Origin: an uncultured Alphaproteobacteria bacterium
GTDB lineage: Bacteria; Pseudomonadota; Alphaproteobacteria; RF32; CAG-239
Direction of reading: 5' to 3'
DNA: 32,757 nucleotides
Assembly (NCBI GenBank): GCA_944392325.1
Contig: CALXWI010000014.1
Location: 1 to 32,757, forward strand
Shown here: piece by piece, positions 7,385 through 14,328 of the stretch
How positions within the stretch are numbered: the first letter of the stretch is position 1
Layout: the number at the start of each line of letters is the position of its first letter
Notes under the pieces: model-generated
What the model was told of the DNA's origin: nothing
The model's database searches: none
Seen by the model: the letters and a program-made list of their open reading frames with translations, nothing else
Made by a program: the position numbers and the translations under genes

Positions 7385-7978
7385 TTAAAACGTATATCTT
7401 AAGCCGACGGTGAACTCTTTGATGGTTTTAACATCAGAGATGTCAGTAAAAATATAGCGACCCATAGCTCTGATGCCGATATTCTCAGTCAGGTTGACTT
7501 GTCCGCCCAAACCAAAGCGCAAGGCATTGCCGTCTAAGGTAATGTCGTGGTTGTTATAAAGGCCGGTGCCGCTGTTGTAGTTGCGGCTGATGTCAAACTC
7601 GTAGCGCGAAACACCTACGGAGCTCAAAACTTCAACCAAGCCCAAGTTGAGCATGTCGCTGACTAAGTCAACACCGTAAGACTTATATTTGACTGAGGCA
7701 TCAAGCGTATCGCCGGCGATGATATTATTGTGGCTGACTTGGCTCTCATCTCCGGATTGCTGGTAGAAGGCTTCTAAGGCCATGCCGGGGAGAATCTTAA
7801 TACCGACGCTGCCCGAAACCGCATTGAACTCACTGGCCAGTTGTTTGTGGTAGGGGCTTTCAAAGTCGGCATCATTATAAACATAATCAACACCGACGTA
7901 TGGGGTCCAGATTTTGGCTTGAGCCGAGGCGGCAAACATTCCGCAAGCCAGACCGGCTAACAATAGTGTTTTTTTCAT
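7385..7978 (-). CDS. Outer membrane beta-barrel protein (small porin/Opa-like)
   Basis: A 197-residue secreted protein. Residues 1-21 form a signal peptide ending ASAQA. The mature part shows repeated alternating-polarity strands with aromatic ends (YVGVDYVYND, VSGSVGIKI, MALEAFYQQS, GIRAMGRYIFTD) and ends in GLRYTF. The C-terminal Phe is the usual BAM recognition signal of outer-membrane barrels. By size an 8-stranded barrel of the OmpA-transmembrane/Opacity type is likely; a substrate or adhesin role cannot be deduced. It is transcribed alone and its ribosome site is the AAGGA just upstream. Its start region is divergent from the gene at 8128. Confidence 0.85.
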   Translation of the reverse strand: MKKTLLLAGLACGMFAASAQAKIWTPYVGVDYVYNDADFESPYHKQLASEFNAVSGSVGIKILPGMALEAFYQQSGDESQVSHNNIIAGDTLDASVKYKSYGVDLVSDMLNLGLVEVLSSVGVSRYEFDISRNYNSGTGLYNNHDITLDGNALRFGLGGQVNLTENIGIRAMGRYIFTDISDVKTIKEFTVGLRYTF

Positions 7979-8069
7979 GGTTTTGGGGTTCCTTATTAAA
8001 AATTGGTTTTGCTTTAATCTACTCCTCCTTGGTTAAAAAAGATTAAATAACAGCTTCGAAATCAAATAA

Positions 8070-8098
8070 TTGACAAGGGAGAGGATTTTATTTAAAAC
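8070..8098 (+). promoter_or_regulatory. Candidate promoter of the O-acetylation operon
   Basis: TTGACA (8070-8075), a 17-base spacer and TAAAAC (8093-8098), 30 bases before the start at 8128. The -35 box is perfect and the -10 box poor. Confidence 0.42.
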
Positions 8099-8127
8099 TT
8101 CAAAAAGATGTTATAAGGATTTGTTTT

Positions 8128-9453
8128 ATGAAACGTTTGTGGATTAGTGTCTTTTTGACGGTATTGATTTTGGGCTGGGCGTATAGCTTTTATTGCCCGG
8201 AAGGTTGGAGCTCCTTTGACTGGAAGGTGTTTGTTATCTTTGCGTCATTGGGTTTTTTGGCTATGTATAAACTGGTTGGGTATTTGGCTCAGTTCAAAAT
8301 TATTGAACATAATTCCAGAATCGATATCGTGTTTGTAGTATGCGTGGTGGCGTTTTTGTATTTTCCGGCGTCAAATATCAGCCATGAAACCGTATCTGTG
8401 CAAGAAAACCGCAATCTGGCTGTATATAAGCCTTTGATTGATGGTGGAAAAATCAATTATAACTTTGGGCGCGATTTTGAAAGCTGGTTTAATGACCACT
8501 TTAACTCGCGTGACTTTTTTATTGACCTTAACAGCAAGTTGTCGCGCTTGTTGGATCGTAAGCTGAAAAATGCTACCGCTATGGCCGGAAAAGACAACTG
8601 GTTGTTTACCAAACGGTGGAATTCAGTCAAAACTTTCCAAAACAAAAACTTGTATTCAGACGAGGAACTCCTTGCAATTAAAGAAAACTTGGAGGCGGTC
8701 AATAAGTGGGCGGCCAAAAATAATATCAAGTTTTATGTGATGATTAATCCGGACAAAGAAAGAGTGTATCCGGAGTTCTACCCCGAAGAATTTAAACCGG
8801 TAAGGGATTTGTCACGCATTGAGCAGGTGGCCCAATATATTAAAAATAATGTTAATGTGCCGTTGGTGTTTGTGTATGATGAGCTGCTCAAAGCCAAAAA
8901 AGACCACATCTTGTATTATAAAACCGGTACACACTGGAATCATCGCGGCGCGTTTGTAGCGTATACGCAGCTGATGAACCGGATTAAACAAGATTTCCCC
9001 TCCTTATATGTGATGAAGGAGAAAGATTTTAACATTAAACCCGTGCTGGAGGCCGATGTCGATATTGCCTCGGCTTTGGGAGTCAATGCTTATAACACCT
9101 TCCCCAAAGAAGACTTGACTTATGATAAGTTTGAGGTCAAAAATCCGCACACCTCAAGCAAGCATACCTTCCTTGATGAGGAGCGCAGAATCGAAACCTT
9201 TGACTATGTTAATGCTGATAAGTCCAAAAAACTGCGCGGCGTGATTTATGGTGATAGTTTTGTGCTGCGGATGAACTGGTATATGGCAGAAAGTTTTGCT
9301 CAATTCCAGCATATTTATACCGGTTATGGGCGGATGTTTGATGTGTCGTTTATGGCCGAAGATATCAAGCAGATTAAGCCTGATATTTTTGTAATCCAGA
9401 CTACCGAGCGTTTGCTTGACCGTCTTAAACAGTTGAATGCACCGGAGGATTAA
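8128..9453 (+). CDS. AlgJ/AlgX-like SGNH-type acetyltransferase-associated protein
   Basis: A 441-residue protein with hydrophobic helices at about 5-22, 33-55 and 67-90 and a long extracytoplasmic domain. The domain has the hallmarks of the AlgJ/AlgX/DHHW family: an NxxVxGKDxWLF-like motif (AMAGKDNWLFTKRWN), the histidine motif THWNHRGAFVAY, and a nucleophile-type VIYGDSFVLRM. Such proteins take acetyl groups exported by an MBOAT protein and transfer them to a polysaccharide in the periplasm. It overlaps nothing and ends 4 bases before the AlgI-like gene, so the two form one operon. The polymer acetylated (exopolysaccharide or peptidoglycan) cannot be decided; no synthase gene is in the window. 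Confidence 0.87.
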   Translation: MKRLWISVFLTVLILGWAYSFYCPEGWSSFDWKVFVIFASLGFLAMYKLVGYLAQFKIIEHNSRIDIVFVVCVVAFLYFPASNISHETVSVQENRNLAVYKPLIDGGKINYNFGRDFESWFNDHFNSRDFFIDLNSKLSRLLDRKLKNATAMAGKDNWLFTKRWNSVKTFQNKNLYSDEELLAIKENLEAVNKWAAKNNIKFYVMINPDKERVYPEFYPEEFKPVRDLSRIEQVAQYIKNNVNVPLVFVYDELLKAKKDHILYYKTGTHWNHRGAFVAYTQLMNRIKQDFPSLYVMKEKDFNIKPVLEADVDIASALGVNAYNTFPKEDLTYDKFEVKNPHTSSKHTFLDEERRIETFDYVNADKSKKLRGVIYGDSFVLRMNWYMAESFAQFQHIYTGYGRMFDVSFMAEDIKQIKPDIFVIQTTERLLDRLKQLNAPED

Positions 9454-9457
9454 GCCT

Positions 9458-10864
9458 ATGTTGTTTAGCTCAATGACATTTTTGTTTGTGTTTATGCCTT
9501 TGGTGATTACCATTTACGGACTGTCAAAAAAGGAAATTCGCAATTATGTTTTGTTGGTGGCCAGCATCATCTTTTATGCTTGGGGTGAGCCCAGATATTT
9601 GGCTATTATGATTTTGACTATCTTGGTGAACTATGTCGGCGCTATCGAAATGGCGCGCTTCTTTAACAAAACCAAGCGTAAGCTCATTTTGGCAACGACA
9701 ATTTTGGTCGATTTAGGTGTCTTGGTGTACTTCAAATACTTCAACTTTATTGTCGACAATATCAACGGTTGGTTCCAGACTTCTTTGGACGTGATTGATG
9801 TGGTGATGCCGATTGGTATTTCGTTCTACACCTTCCAGGCAATGTCTTATTTGATTGACGTATATCGCCGCGAGGTTAAGGCTCAGAAAGATATTTATAA
9901 GCTGGCGTTGTATATTGTGTTGTTTCCGCAATTGGTCGCCGGACCTATTGTAAAATATCACGATGTGTGTGAGCAAATTGACAAGCGTGAAGTGCGTTTC
10001 AGCAATGTGATTATCGGCTTTAAGCGCTTTATTATGGGGTTGGCCAAAAAGGTGCTGCTGGCTAATACTTTGGCGGTGGTCGTTGATAATATTTTTGCGC
10101 AGAGTACGGATATGTTGCGGCAGGGTGATGCCATTATCGGCGCAATTGCTTATATGTTGCAGTTATATTATGATTTTAGCGGGTACTCAGATATGGCCAT
10201 TGGTCTTGGCTTGATGTTTGGTTTCAAATTTATGGAGAACTTTAATTATCCGTATATTTCAAAATCAATCGGTGAGTTTTGGCAGAGGTGGCATATCTCG
10301 TTATCAACTTGGTTTAAGCAGTATTTGTATATACCACTGGGTGGAAACCGCAAAGGCAAGCTCAGAACGTATATCAACCTAGTGATTGTGTTTATGGCTA
10401 CCGGTATTTGGCATGGTGCGGCTTGGGTTTTTGTAGCTTGGGGTGCGTGGAATGCTCTGTTTATTGTGATTGAAAAGGCTTTGGGCTGGGGCAAAGATGA
10501 GCTTAAAACTTGGTATGCTCGGGTCTTGCGGCATATTTATGCTTTATTGGCGATTGGGTTGGGAATGGTCATTTTCCGCTCGTCTTCGGTAGAATATGCG
10601 TGGGAGTACATACAGGTTATGTTTGGCATTATTGATAATCACGGTATTCCGAAGTTTGATTATGGGATTAATGTAAAGTTTGCGTTGGCTTTTGTTTGTG
10701 GATTGTTGCTTAGTATGCCTTTGATGCGCAATATCCTTAATGTGGCTTATGAGCGGAAGATTTTGCGTGGGGCGATTAATGTATGGTTATTTATTTTATT
10801 GGTACTTTCGACAGCATCTTTAGCGGCAAGTACTTATAATCCGTTTATTTATTTTCGCTTCTAA
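9458..10864 (+). CDS. AlgI-like membrane-bound O-acyltransferase (MBOAT)
   Basis: A 468-residue polytopic membrane protein of the MBOAT family. Visible signatures are the N-terminal LFSSMTFLFVFMPL typical of AlgI-type proteins, FYAWGEPRY, PIGISFYTFQAMSYLIDVYR, the FPQLVAGPIVKY region, WQRWHISLSTWFKQYLYIPLGG, and the active-site histidine in MATGIWHGAAWVF. The family moves acetyl groups from cytoplasmic acetyl-CoA across the inner membrane to AlgJ/X-like partners. ATG 9458 is chosen over 9437 because GGAGG lies 9 bases upstream and the product then begins like other AlgI proteins. It works with the gene at 8128, 4 bases upstream. Confidence 0.93.
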   Translation: MLFSSMTFLFVFMPLVITIYGLSKKEIRNYVLLVASIIFYAWGEPRYLAIMILTILVNYVGAIEMARFFNKTKRKLILATTILVDLGVLVYFKYFNFIVDNINGWFQTSLDVIDVVMPIGISFYTFQAMSYLIDVYRREVKAQKDIYKLALYIVLFPQLVAGPIVKYHDVCEQIDKREVRFSNVIIGFKRFIMGLAKKVLLANTLAVVVDNIFAQSTDMLRQGDAIIGAIAYMLQLYYDFSGYSDMAIGLGLMFGFKFMENFNYPYISKSIGEFWQRWHISLSTWFKQYLYIPLGGNRKGKLRTYINLVIVFMATGIWHGAAWVFVAWGAWNALFIVIEKALGWGKDELKTWYARVLRHIYALLAIGLGMVIFRSSSVEYAWEYIQVMFGIIDNHGIPKFDYGINVKFALAFVCGLLLSMPLMRNILNVAYERKILRGAINVWLFILLVLSTASLAASTYNPFIYFRF

Positions 10865-11101
10865 AGTAGAACGTCTGCTATTTAGTCGCCATACTATCAG
10901 ATTTGCTCCTGATGTAACTATTGTTGTACACCGCGTCGCAAATCTGAGGCGTATGGGGAGTTTGCTCTTCAGGCGTCATGCTTGCAATTTTTTCGCTCGT
11001 GTACTGTTTTTGTACACGTCGCTCAAAAATCCCTGCGCAGCACACCTAAATATCAAACTCTTGGATTCAATATTTAAAAGGCTCGAATTTGTCGAGCCTT
11101 T
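10865..11101. other. Gene-free, hairpin-dense stretch
   Basis: No plausible gene. It contains a nested inverted repeat (CCATAC 10889-10894 with GTATGG 10951-10956; CAGATTTGC 10898-10906 with GCAAATCTG 10938-10946), a perfect 7-bp hairpin CGTGTAC (10998-11004) with GTACACG (11012-11018), and a terminator-like stem at 11077-11101. I see no open frame with a ribosome site and no match to an RNA family I know. Confidence 0.6.
11077..11101. terminator. Terminator-like hairpin after the AlgI-like gene
   Basis: A perfect 10-bp stem AAAGGCTCGA (11077-11086) with TCGAGCCTTT (11092-11101) and a 5-base loop. The T tract is short, and the hairpin lies 213 bases after the gene, so the assignment is moderate. 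Confidence 0.55.
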
Positions 11102-11113
11102 GCATGTTGGGAC

Positions 11114-11340
11114 AAACGGGCGCAAGCTGGGGCACCACCGAGGCGGTGGAGCCATCGGCCACCGCAAGCTGGGGCAGCTTGACCCCATCGGCCACCGGTA
11201 GCTTGCTCGGTGCCCCATAAAACGCGATGCTCAGATTGTGCTGGCGTAAAGTTCGATATCTCCTTATAAATTCTATGGTTCAGCCATTAAAAAAATTATC
11301 CAACACAGGCTGGACGCCTGTGCCTCCGGCTTATGCCGGA
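11114..11340 (+). repeat. Composite palindromic repeat copy, mosaic of three cassettes
   Basis: Reading rightwards: a start of cassette C (AAACGGGCGC), a start of B (CAAGCTGGGGC), a full A (CCACCGAGGCGGTGG), then a full B unit with CACCGGTAGCTTGCTCGG and the tail GCGATGCTCAGATTGTG (ending about 11240). It is followed by an extension with GGTTCAGCCATT (11277-11288), hairpin CACAGGC-TGGAC-GCCTGTG and hairpin CTCCGGC-TTAT-GCCGGAG. The extension is paralogous to 13116-13200. Together with 10865-11101 and the next element it explains the 663-base gap after the AlgI-like gene. Confidence 0.85.
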
Positions 11341-11394
11341 GCTTGCGGGCAAGATAGAGGTAAAGGTTGAAAATAGGGAGATATAATTAAATGT

Positions 11395-11485
11395 GGCAAA
11401 TTTTGTCTATCAGATTTGAGGGAGCTAAGTTATTAAAGAAAAGGTCTATGAGGGGAAAAGGGGCGATGGTAAGGTGGAAAAAAAT
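11395..11485 (+). repeat. TTTTGTCTA box plus purine-rich tail, copy 1
   Basis: The box GGCAAATTTTGTCTA (core ATTTTGTCTA at 11400-11409) is followed by ATCAGATTTGAGGGAG and then about 75 bases almost free of C on the + strand. Similar boxes with G+A-rich tails start at 12602, 12705, 13236 and 28046, always on the + strand. It directly follows the composite palindromic repeat, as copy 4 does. Confidence 0.6.
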
Positions 11486-11519
11486 GGGCAGAGAAACGAA
11501 CTGCCTTCGCACTCTGCCC
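11477..11519 (-). terminator. Intrinsic terminator of the 316-aa secreted protein gene
   Basis: Minus-strand GGGCAGAG (11519-11512) pairs perfectly with CTCTGCCC (11493-11486), followed on that strand by A and seven T. It lies 9 bases after the stop codon of the gene ending at 11528. Confidence 0.75.
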
Positions 11520-11527
11520 GTTGCAAG

Positions 11528-12478
11528 TTACCACGAACCGAGAATCGAACGGGCGACGAATTTGTCATTGTAGTAACTATTGAACATTCGCGAGGAACCA
11601 TCGGACATATTTACAGCAGTGTGAGGATCGTTGCCGGTAGATGACCAATAATAATCTTCCTTTAATTTTCTACCACCGTTTCTTGAAAGTAGAGTGTTTA
11701 TTGCGGATTTGTTGTTATATATGATTTTTAATTGGTATGAATTGGGAAAGGTACCTCGGAATTTGCTACAGAAGTAGTATCTATTGAGTTCAAAAGAAGC
11801 TTCATCCCAAGTTAGTGGTCCCCAATCTTCTGTTGCTACATAGAAGCTCATACCGCTAGCCTTAACACCAACTACCTTACCATTACAATAAAACAACTCA
11901 CCTTGAGCTCCGTTTAACTGCTCTAGGCAGCTGCTGCCGTTCCATTCGTAGCCGCTGGCGCAAGTGCATGCAGTATATTTGCCGCCGCAGGCAGAGCCAG
12001 AGCCTCCGGAATAGCCTGTACCGGAGCAAGTGTATTTGTAGCTTGATGAGCAAGAAAGAACACAGTTACTCCCATTCCAAGTGTAGTTGTTTGAGCAATT
12101 ACATTTAGTATATTTTCCGCCGCAGGCGGCGCCGGAGCCACCGGAGTAGCCCGTGCCGGAGCAGGTATATTTATAGCTCGAATCGCAAGTGCAGGACTGA
12201 TATTTGCCGTTGCAATCATTACCGACTCCTTTTTCACCGGTGCCGGTGCAGGTATAAGTAAAACCTAGTTTATCACAAGCAAGGTTAAGACATTCTTCTT
12301 CAGAAGTTAGACAAGCCCATTTGTTACCAAAGGGGCATTTGACGCCTTTGCCGCCGTTGCAAGAGGTTTCAGTATAACCCAAAGTTTCGCAATCTTGCGT
12401 GGCGACGCATTGGGCAAAAGTTATAGTTGGGATTAAGGACAGACTTGTCCCGATAAGTAAAAAGGAAATTTTTTGCAT
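11528..12478 (-). CDS. Secreted cysteine-rich repeat protein with a DUF1566/FISUMP-like C-terminus
   Basis: A 316-residue exported protein. Residues 1-22 are a signal peptide ending ITFA. Residues 23-50 form a module with CVATQDCETLGYTETSC and KCPFGNKWAC. About residues 60-170 hold three imperfect cysteine repeats of the type YTCSGTGYSGGSGxACGGKY followed by CxCxxxYxWNGSxC. The last 110 residues resemble the C-terminal domain of DUF1566/Fibrobacter-paralogous surface proteins (a DYYWSST motif, an N-P-SYQLK-IYNNKSAIN pattern, and a final VARSILGSW). ATG 12478 is chosen because the longer frame to 12544 would bury the signal peptide. Its first about 50 codons are nearly identical in DNA to the gene at 27133. 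The function is unknown; a disulfide-rich surface protein is likely. Confidence 0.85.
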   Translation of the reverse strand: MQKISFLLIGTSLSLIPTITFAQCVATQDCETLGYTETSCNGGKGVKCPFGNKWACLTSEEECLNLACDKLGFTYTCTGTGEKGVGNDCNGKYQSCTCDSSYKYTCSGTGYSGGSGAACGGKYTKCNCSNNYTWNGSNCVLSCSSSYKYTCSGTGYSGGSGSACGGKYTACTCASGYEWNGSSCLEQLNGAQGELFYCNGKVVGVKASGMSFYVATEDWGPLTWDEASFELNRYYFCSKFRGTFPNSYQLKIIYNNKSAINTLLSRNGGRKLKEDYYWSSTGNDPHTAVNMSDGSSRMFNSYYNDKFVARSILGSW

Positions 12479-12601
12479 AATAACACCTGTATCAACATTT
12501 ATCTTCACAGCTATCATTATAACAAAAAAGAAAATATCTTTCAATGACTATTTTTAATTAATGGCAAAAATGGGGACGGGAAAAGGTTAATTGTTTTGTG
12601 T

Positions 12602-12700
12602 GGCTAATTTTGTCTAATCTATTTAGGGGGAGGATAGGGGGTAATGGATGGTGGATTAGAGTGGCTTGGGTCGGAGGGGTAAGAGGAGGGAAAATTTAAT
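12602..12700 (+). repeat. TTTTGTCTA box plus purine-rich tail, copy 2
   Basis: TGGCTAATTTTGTCTA followed by ATCTATTTAGGGGGAGGAT and a G-rich tail. Same orientation and layout as the copies at 11395, 12705, 13236 and 28046. Confidence 0.55.
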
Positions 12701-12704
12701 TTAG

Positions 12705-12930
12705 TAGACAATTTTGTCTAGCTGCTTGAGAGGAGGGAAAAGGGCGATAAGGCGATGAGGAGGGGGAAGGGAAAAGAGGATAGAATGGGATGAATGGTGG
12801 TGATGATGAAAAGGGCGAGATGGAGATGGCAAGGAGGGAAAGGCGATAAGGCGATGCGGTGAGGAGGGGATGAGAGAGATGGTGAGGAGGGAAAAGGCGC
12901 GAGGGAATGTGATTATACAGGAGGAGGTTG
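12705..12930 (+). repeat. TTTTGTCTA box plus purine-rich tail, copy 3
   Basis: The box here is a perfect inverted repeat, TAGACAA-TT-TTGTCTA (12705-12720), followed by GCTGCTTGAGAGGAGGG and about 200 bases of G+A-rich sequence with an internal duplication of AGGCGATAAGGCGATG. Confidence 0.6.
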
Positions 12931-12952
12931 GAAAAAACTCAAAATAGGCAAG

Positions 12953-13200
12953 ATGAGAGCAACGCGATTAGTTGAAACGCTGAGCCGGATAGTGGTGACT
13001 GAGCTGGTGAAGCTGCGCCAGCTTCTCCGGCTTACGCCGCAAACGGGCGCCGTTTGATCCGCTCGGTCACTGGTAGCTTGTGCGGAGTTTTAATTAGTCG
13101 CGTTGCTCGGATTGTGCTTGCAGATAGTACGATATTTCTTTATATGGTCGATGGTTCAGCCATTCTAAAAAAAACTATCTAATATAGGCATTCCGCCTGT
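12953..13200 (+). repeat. Full-length palindromic repeat copy with extension
   Basis: Outer arms are AGCAACGCGATTAGTTGAAAC (about 12958-12978) and its near-complement GTTTTAATTAGTCGCGTTGCT (about 13087-13107). Inside are GAAGCTGCGCCAGCTTC (a B-like cassette), CTCCGGCTTACGCCG, and cassette C AAACGGGCGCCGTTT followed by GATCCGCTCGGTCACTGGTAGC. The whole forms an imperfect palindrome of about 155 bases. The right flank (GGTTCAGCCATT at 13153-13164, then GGCATTCCGCCTGTGG) matches the flank of the copy at 11114. Confidence 0.8.
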
Positions 13201-13235
13201 GGTGGATGGTTGTTTTAGGTAAAGCAATAATATAT

Positions 13236-13340
13236 GGCAAATTTTGTCTAATAGTTTAGGGAGGGGATGTAAAGTGGGGCGGGGAAAAAGATAATCAAGG
13301 GGAGAGATATGTGGGCGTAGGGGAGGATGAAAAAAGGTTG
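13236..13340 (+). repeat. TTTTGTCTA box plus purine-rich tail, copy 4
   Basis: GGCAAATTTTGTCTA (core 13241-13250), AATAGTTTAGGGAGGGG, then about 80 G+A-rich bases. As in copy 1, it follows a GGTAAAG sequence and a palindromic repeat, suggesting the two parts form one composite element. Confidence 0.6.
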
Positions 13341-13365
13341 GTTTTCAACAATATATAAATTATCG

Positions 13366-13395
13366 TTGGCAGGGATTTAATTTCGTGTTTATATG
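13366..13395 (+). promoter_or_regulatory. Candidate promoter of crcB
   Basis: TTGGCA (13366-13371), an 18-base spacer and TATATG (13390-13395), about 29 bases before the crcB start. No fluoride riboswitch pattern is visible upstream. Confidence 0.3.
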
Positions 13396-13423
13396 CTTGG
13401 CAAATACAGTTTAAGAGGAGAAG

Positions 13424-13802
13424 ATGATGAACTGGTTGATGGTGGCTTTGAGGGGGAATGCTGGGGGCATTGTCCAGATATGCCGTATATAATTATCCGC
13501 TATTTAAGGCAAATTGGTTTATGTTAAATACTTTTACCGTAAATATGTTGGGCTGTTTGCTGATGGGAATTGTGACCGAGTTGTTTGCCTTCAAAACCGG
13601 TTGGCCGCAAGAGCTGCGAATCTTGTTTACAATGGGGTTCCTTGGGGCGTTTACGACTTTTTCAACCTATGGTGCGGATATTGTCGTATTAATTAATCGG
13701 CAAGAGCTCTGGCGTGCGGCTATTTATGTGTTGGCATCTACCGGACTGGGAATTGCGGCCGTGTTTTTGGGGTGTTATATTGTTCGCTGGTGCTGTCGTT
13801 AA
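13424..13802 (+). pseudogene. crcB: Fluoride channel CrcB/Fluc, frameshifted near the start
   Basis: CrcB is a small four-helix membrane protein that works as a dual-topology dimeric fluoride channel. The frame 13458-13802 (114 aa) carries its signatures: GALSRY near the start, NTFTVNMLGCLLMG, and the GFLGAFTTFSTYGAD region with the family Phe/Ser residues. It lacks the first about 11 residues. Those (MMNWLMVAL) are encoded from ATG 13424 or 13427, with a good AGGAG site upstream, in the preceding frame. Deleting A13451 joins both parts as MMNWLMVAL-GGMLGALSRY, exactly the family pattern, giving a normal length of about 125. So there is a +1 base in the run AGGGGG, either a real mutation or a sequence error. 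Programmed slippage is possible but unsupported. Confidence 0.85.
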
Positions 13803-13876
13803 CTATTTGTTGGCAGATATTTAACTTTTGCTGATTATACTTCTTAAGAAAGTTTTTTTTCGAAAGGAGTTTTTTT

Positions 13877-14287
13877 ATGAATAAAAAAATGATGAGCGTA
13901 TTGGCCGTATTGGCAATAATTTGTGGTGTGTCTACCGTGTGGGCTCATGGCGGATTTGCTGAGCATCACGGTGGTTATGTCGGGAATAACGGTGGTTTTG
14001 TCGGGCCTCAGGCGGAGCCGAAGTCTGTGACGGTAGAAGAAGCAAAATCTATGAATGATGAAGCTAAAATCTTAGTTAAAGGGCATATTATCAGTGCAGC
14101 TGGTGATGATGATTATATGTTCAAAGATAATACCGGAACCATTAAGGTAGAAATTGATAAAGACATTTGGAAAGGGGTTACCGTTAAGCCTGAAGATAAT
14201 GTAGAGATTTTGGGTGAGGTTGACCGCCATTTGCAAAAAGAGACATCAATAGAGGCTGAGGCCATTGCGATTGTGCCTTCCAAATAA
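13877..14287 (+). CDS. YgiW/YdeI-family periplasmic OB-fold stress protein
   Basis: A 136-residue exported protein: signal peptide 1-23 (ending STVWA), a Gly/His-rich linker (HGGFAEHHGGYVGNNGGFVG), then the bacterial OB-fold (BOF) domain with the typical order TVEEAKSMNDEAKILVKGHI, DDDYMFKDNTGTIKVEID, and VEILGEVDRHLQKETSIEAEAI. Family members (YgiW, YdeI) are periplasmic proteins tied to stress and antimicrobial-peptide tolerance; the ligand is not settled. A strong AAAGGAG site precedes the ATG. The gene is monocistronic with a strong terminator. Confidence 0.9.
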   Translation: MNKKMMSVLAVLAIICGVSTVWAHGGFAEHHGGYVGNNGGFVGPQAEPKSVTVEEAKSMNDEAKILVKGHIISAAGDDDYMFKDNTGTIKVEIDKDIWKGVTVKPEDNVEILGEVDRHLQKETSIEAEAIAIVPSK

Positions 14288-14294
14288 CTAAAAG

Positions 14295-14323
14295 AAAAGG
14301 GGCTGTGTTTCAGCCCCTTTTTT
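14295..14323. terminator. Bidirectional terminator between the ygiW-like gene and terC
   Basis: A perfect 11-bp stem AAAAGGGGCTG (14295-14305) with CAGCCCCTTTT (14311-14321), loop TGTTT, lying between convergent genes. Confidence 0.9.
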
Positions 14324-14328
14324 GGGTT

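Larger units (their letters stand above)
12545..13423. other. Gene-free repeat and purine-rich region
   Basis: No supported gene. On the + strand 12600-12930 is strongly G+A-rich with many GGAGG, GATGAGG and AAGGCGATAAGGCGATG runs. Two TTTTGTCTA boxes (12607-12616; 12711-12720) start the tails. A large palindromic repeat copy lies at 12953-13112 with a shared flank to 13200, and a third box lies at 13241-13250. Confidence 0.7.

Noticed and set aside
13260..13423. Fluoride riboswitch before crcB
   Set aside because: The conserved pseudoknot pattern of the crcB motif is not visible in the purine-rich leader.
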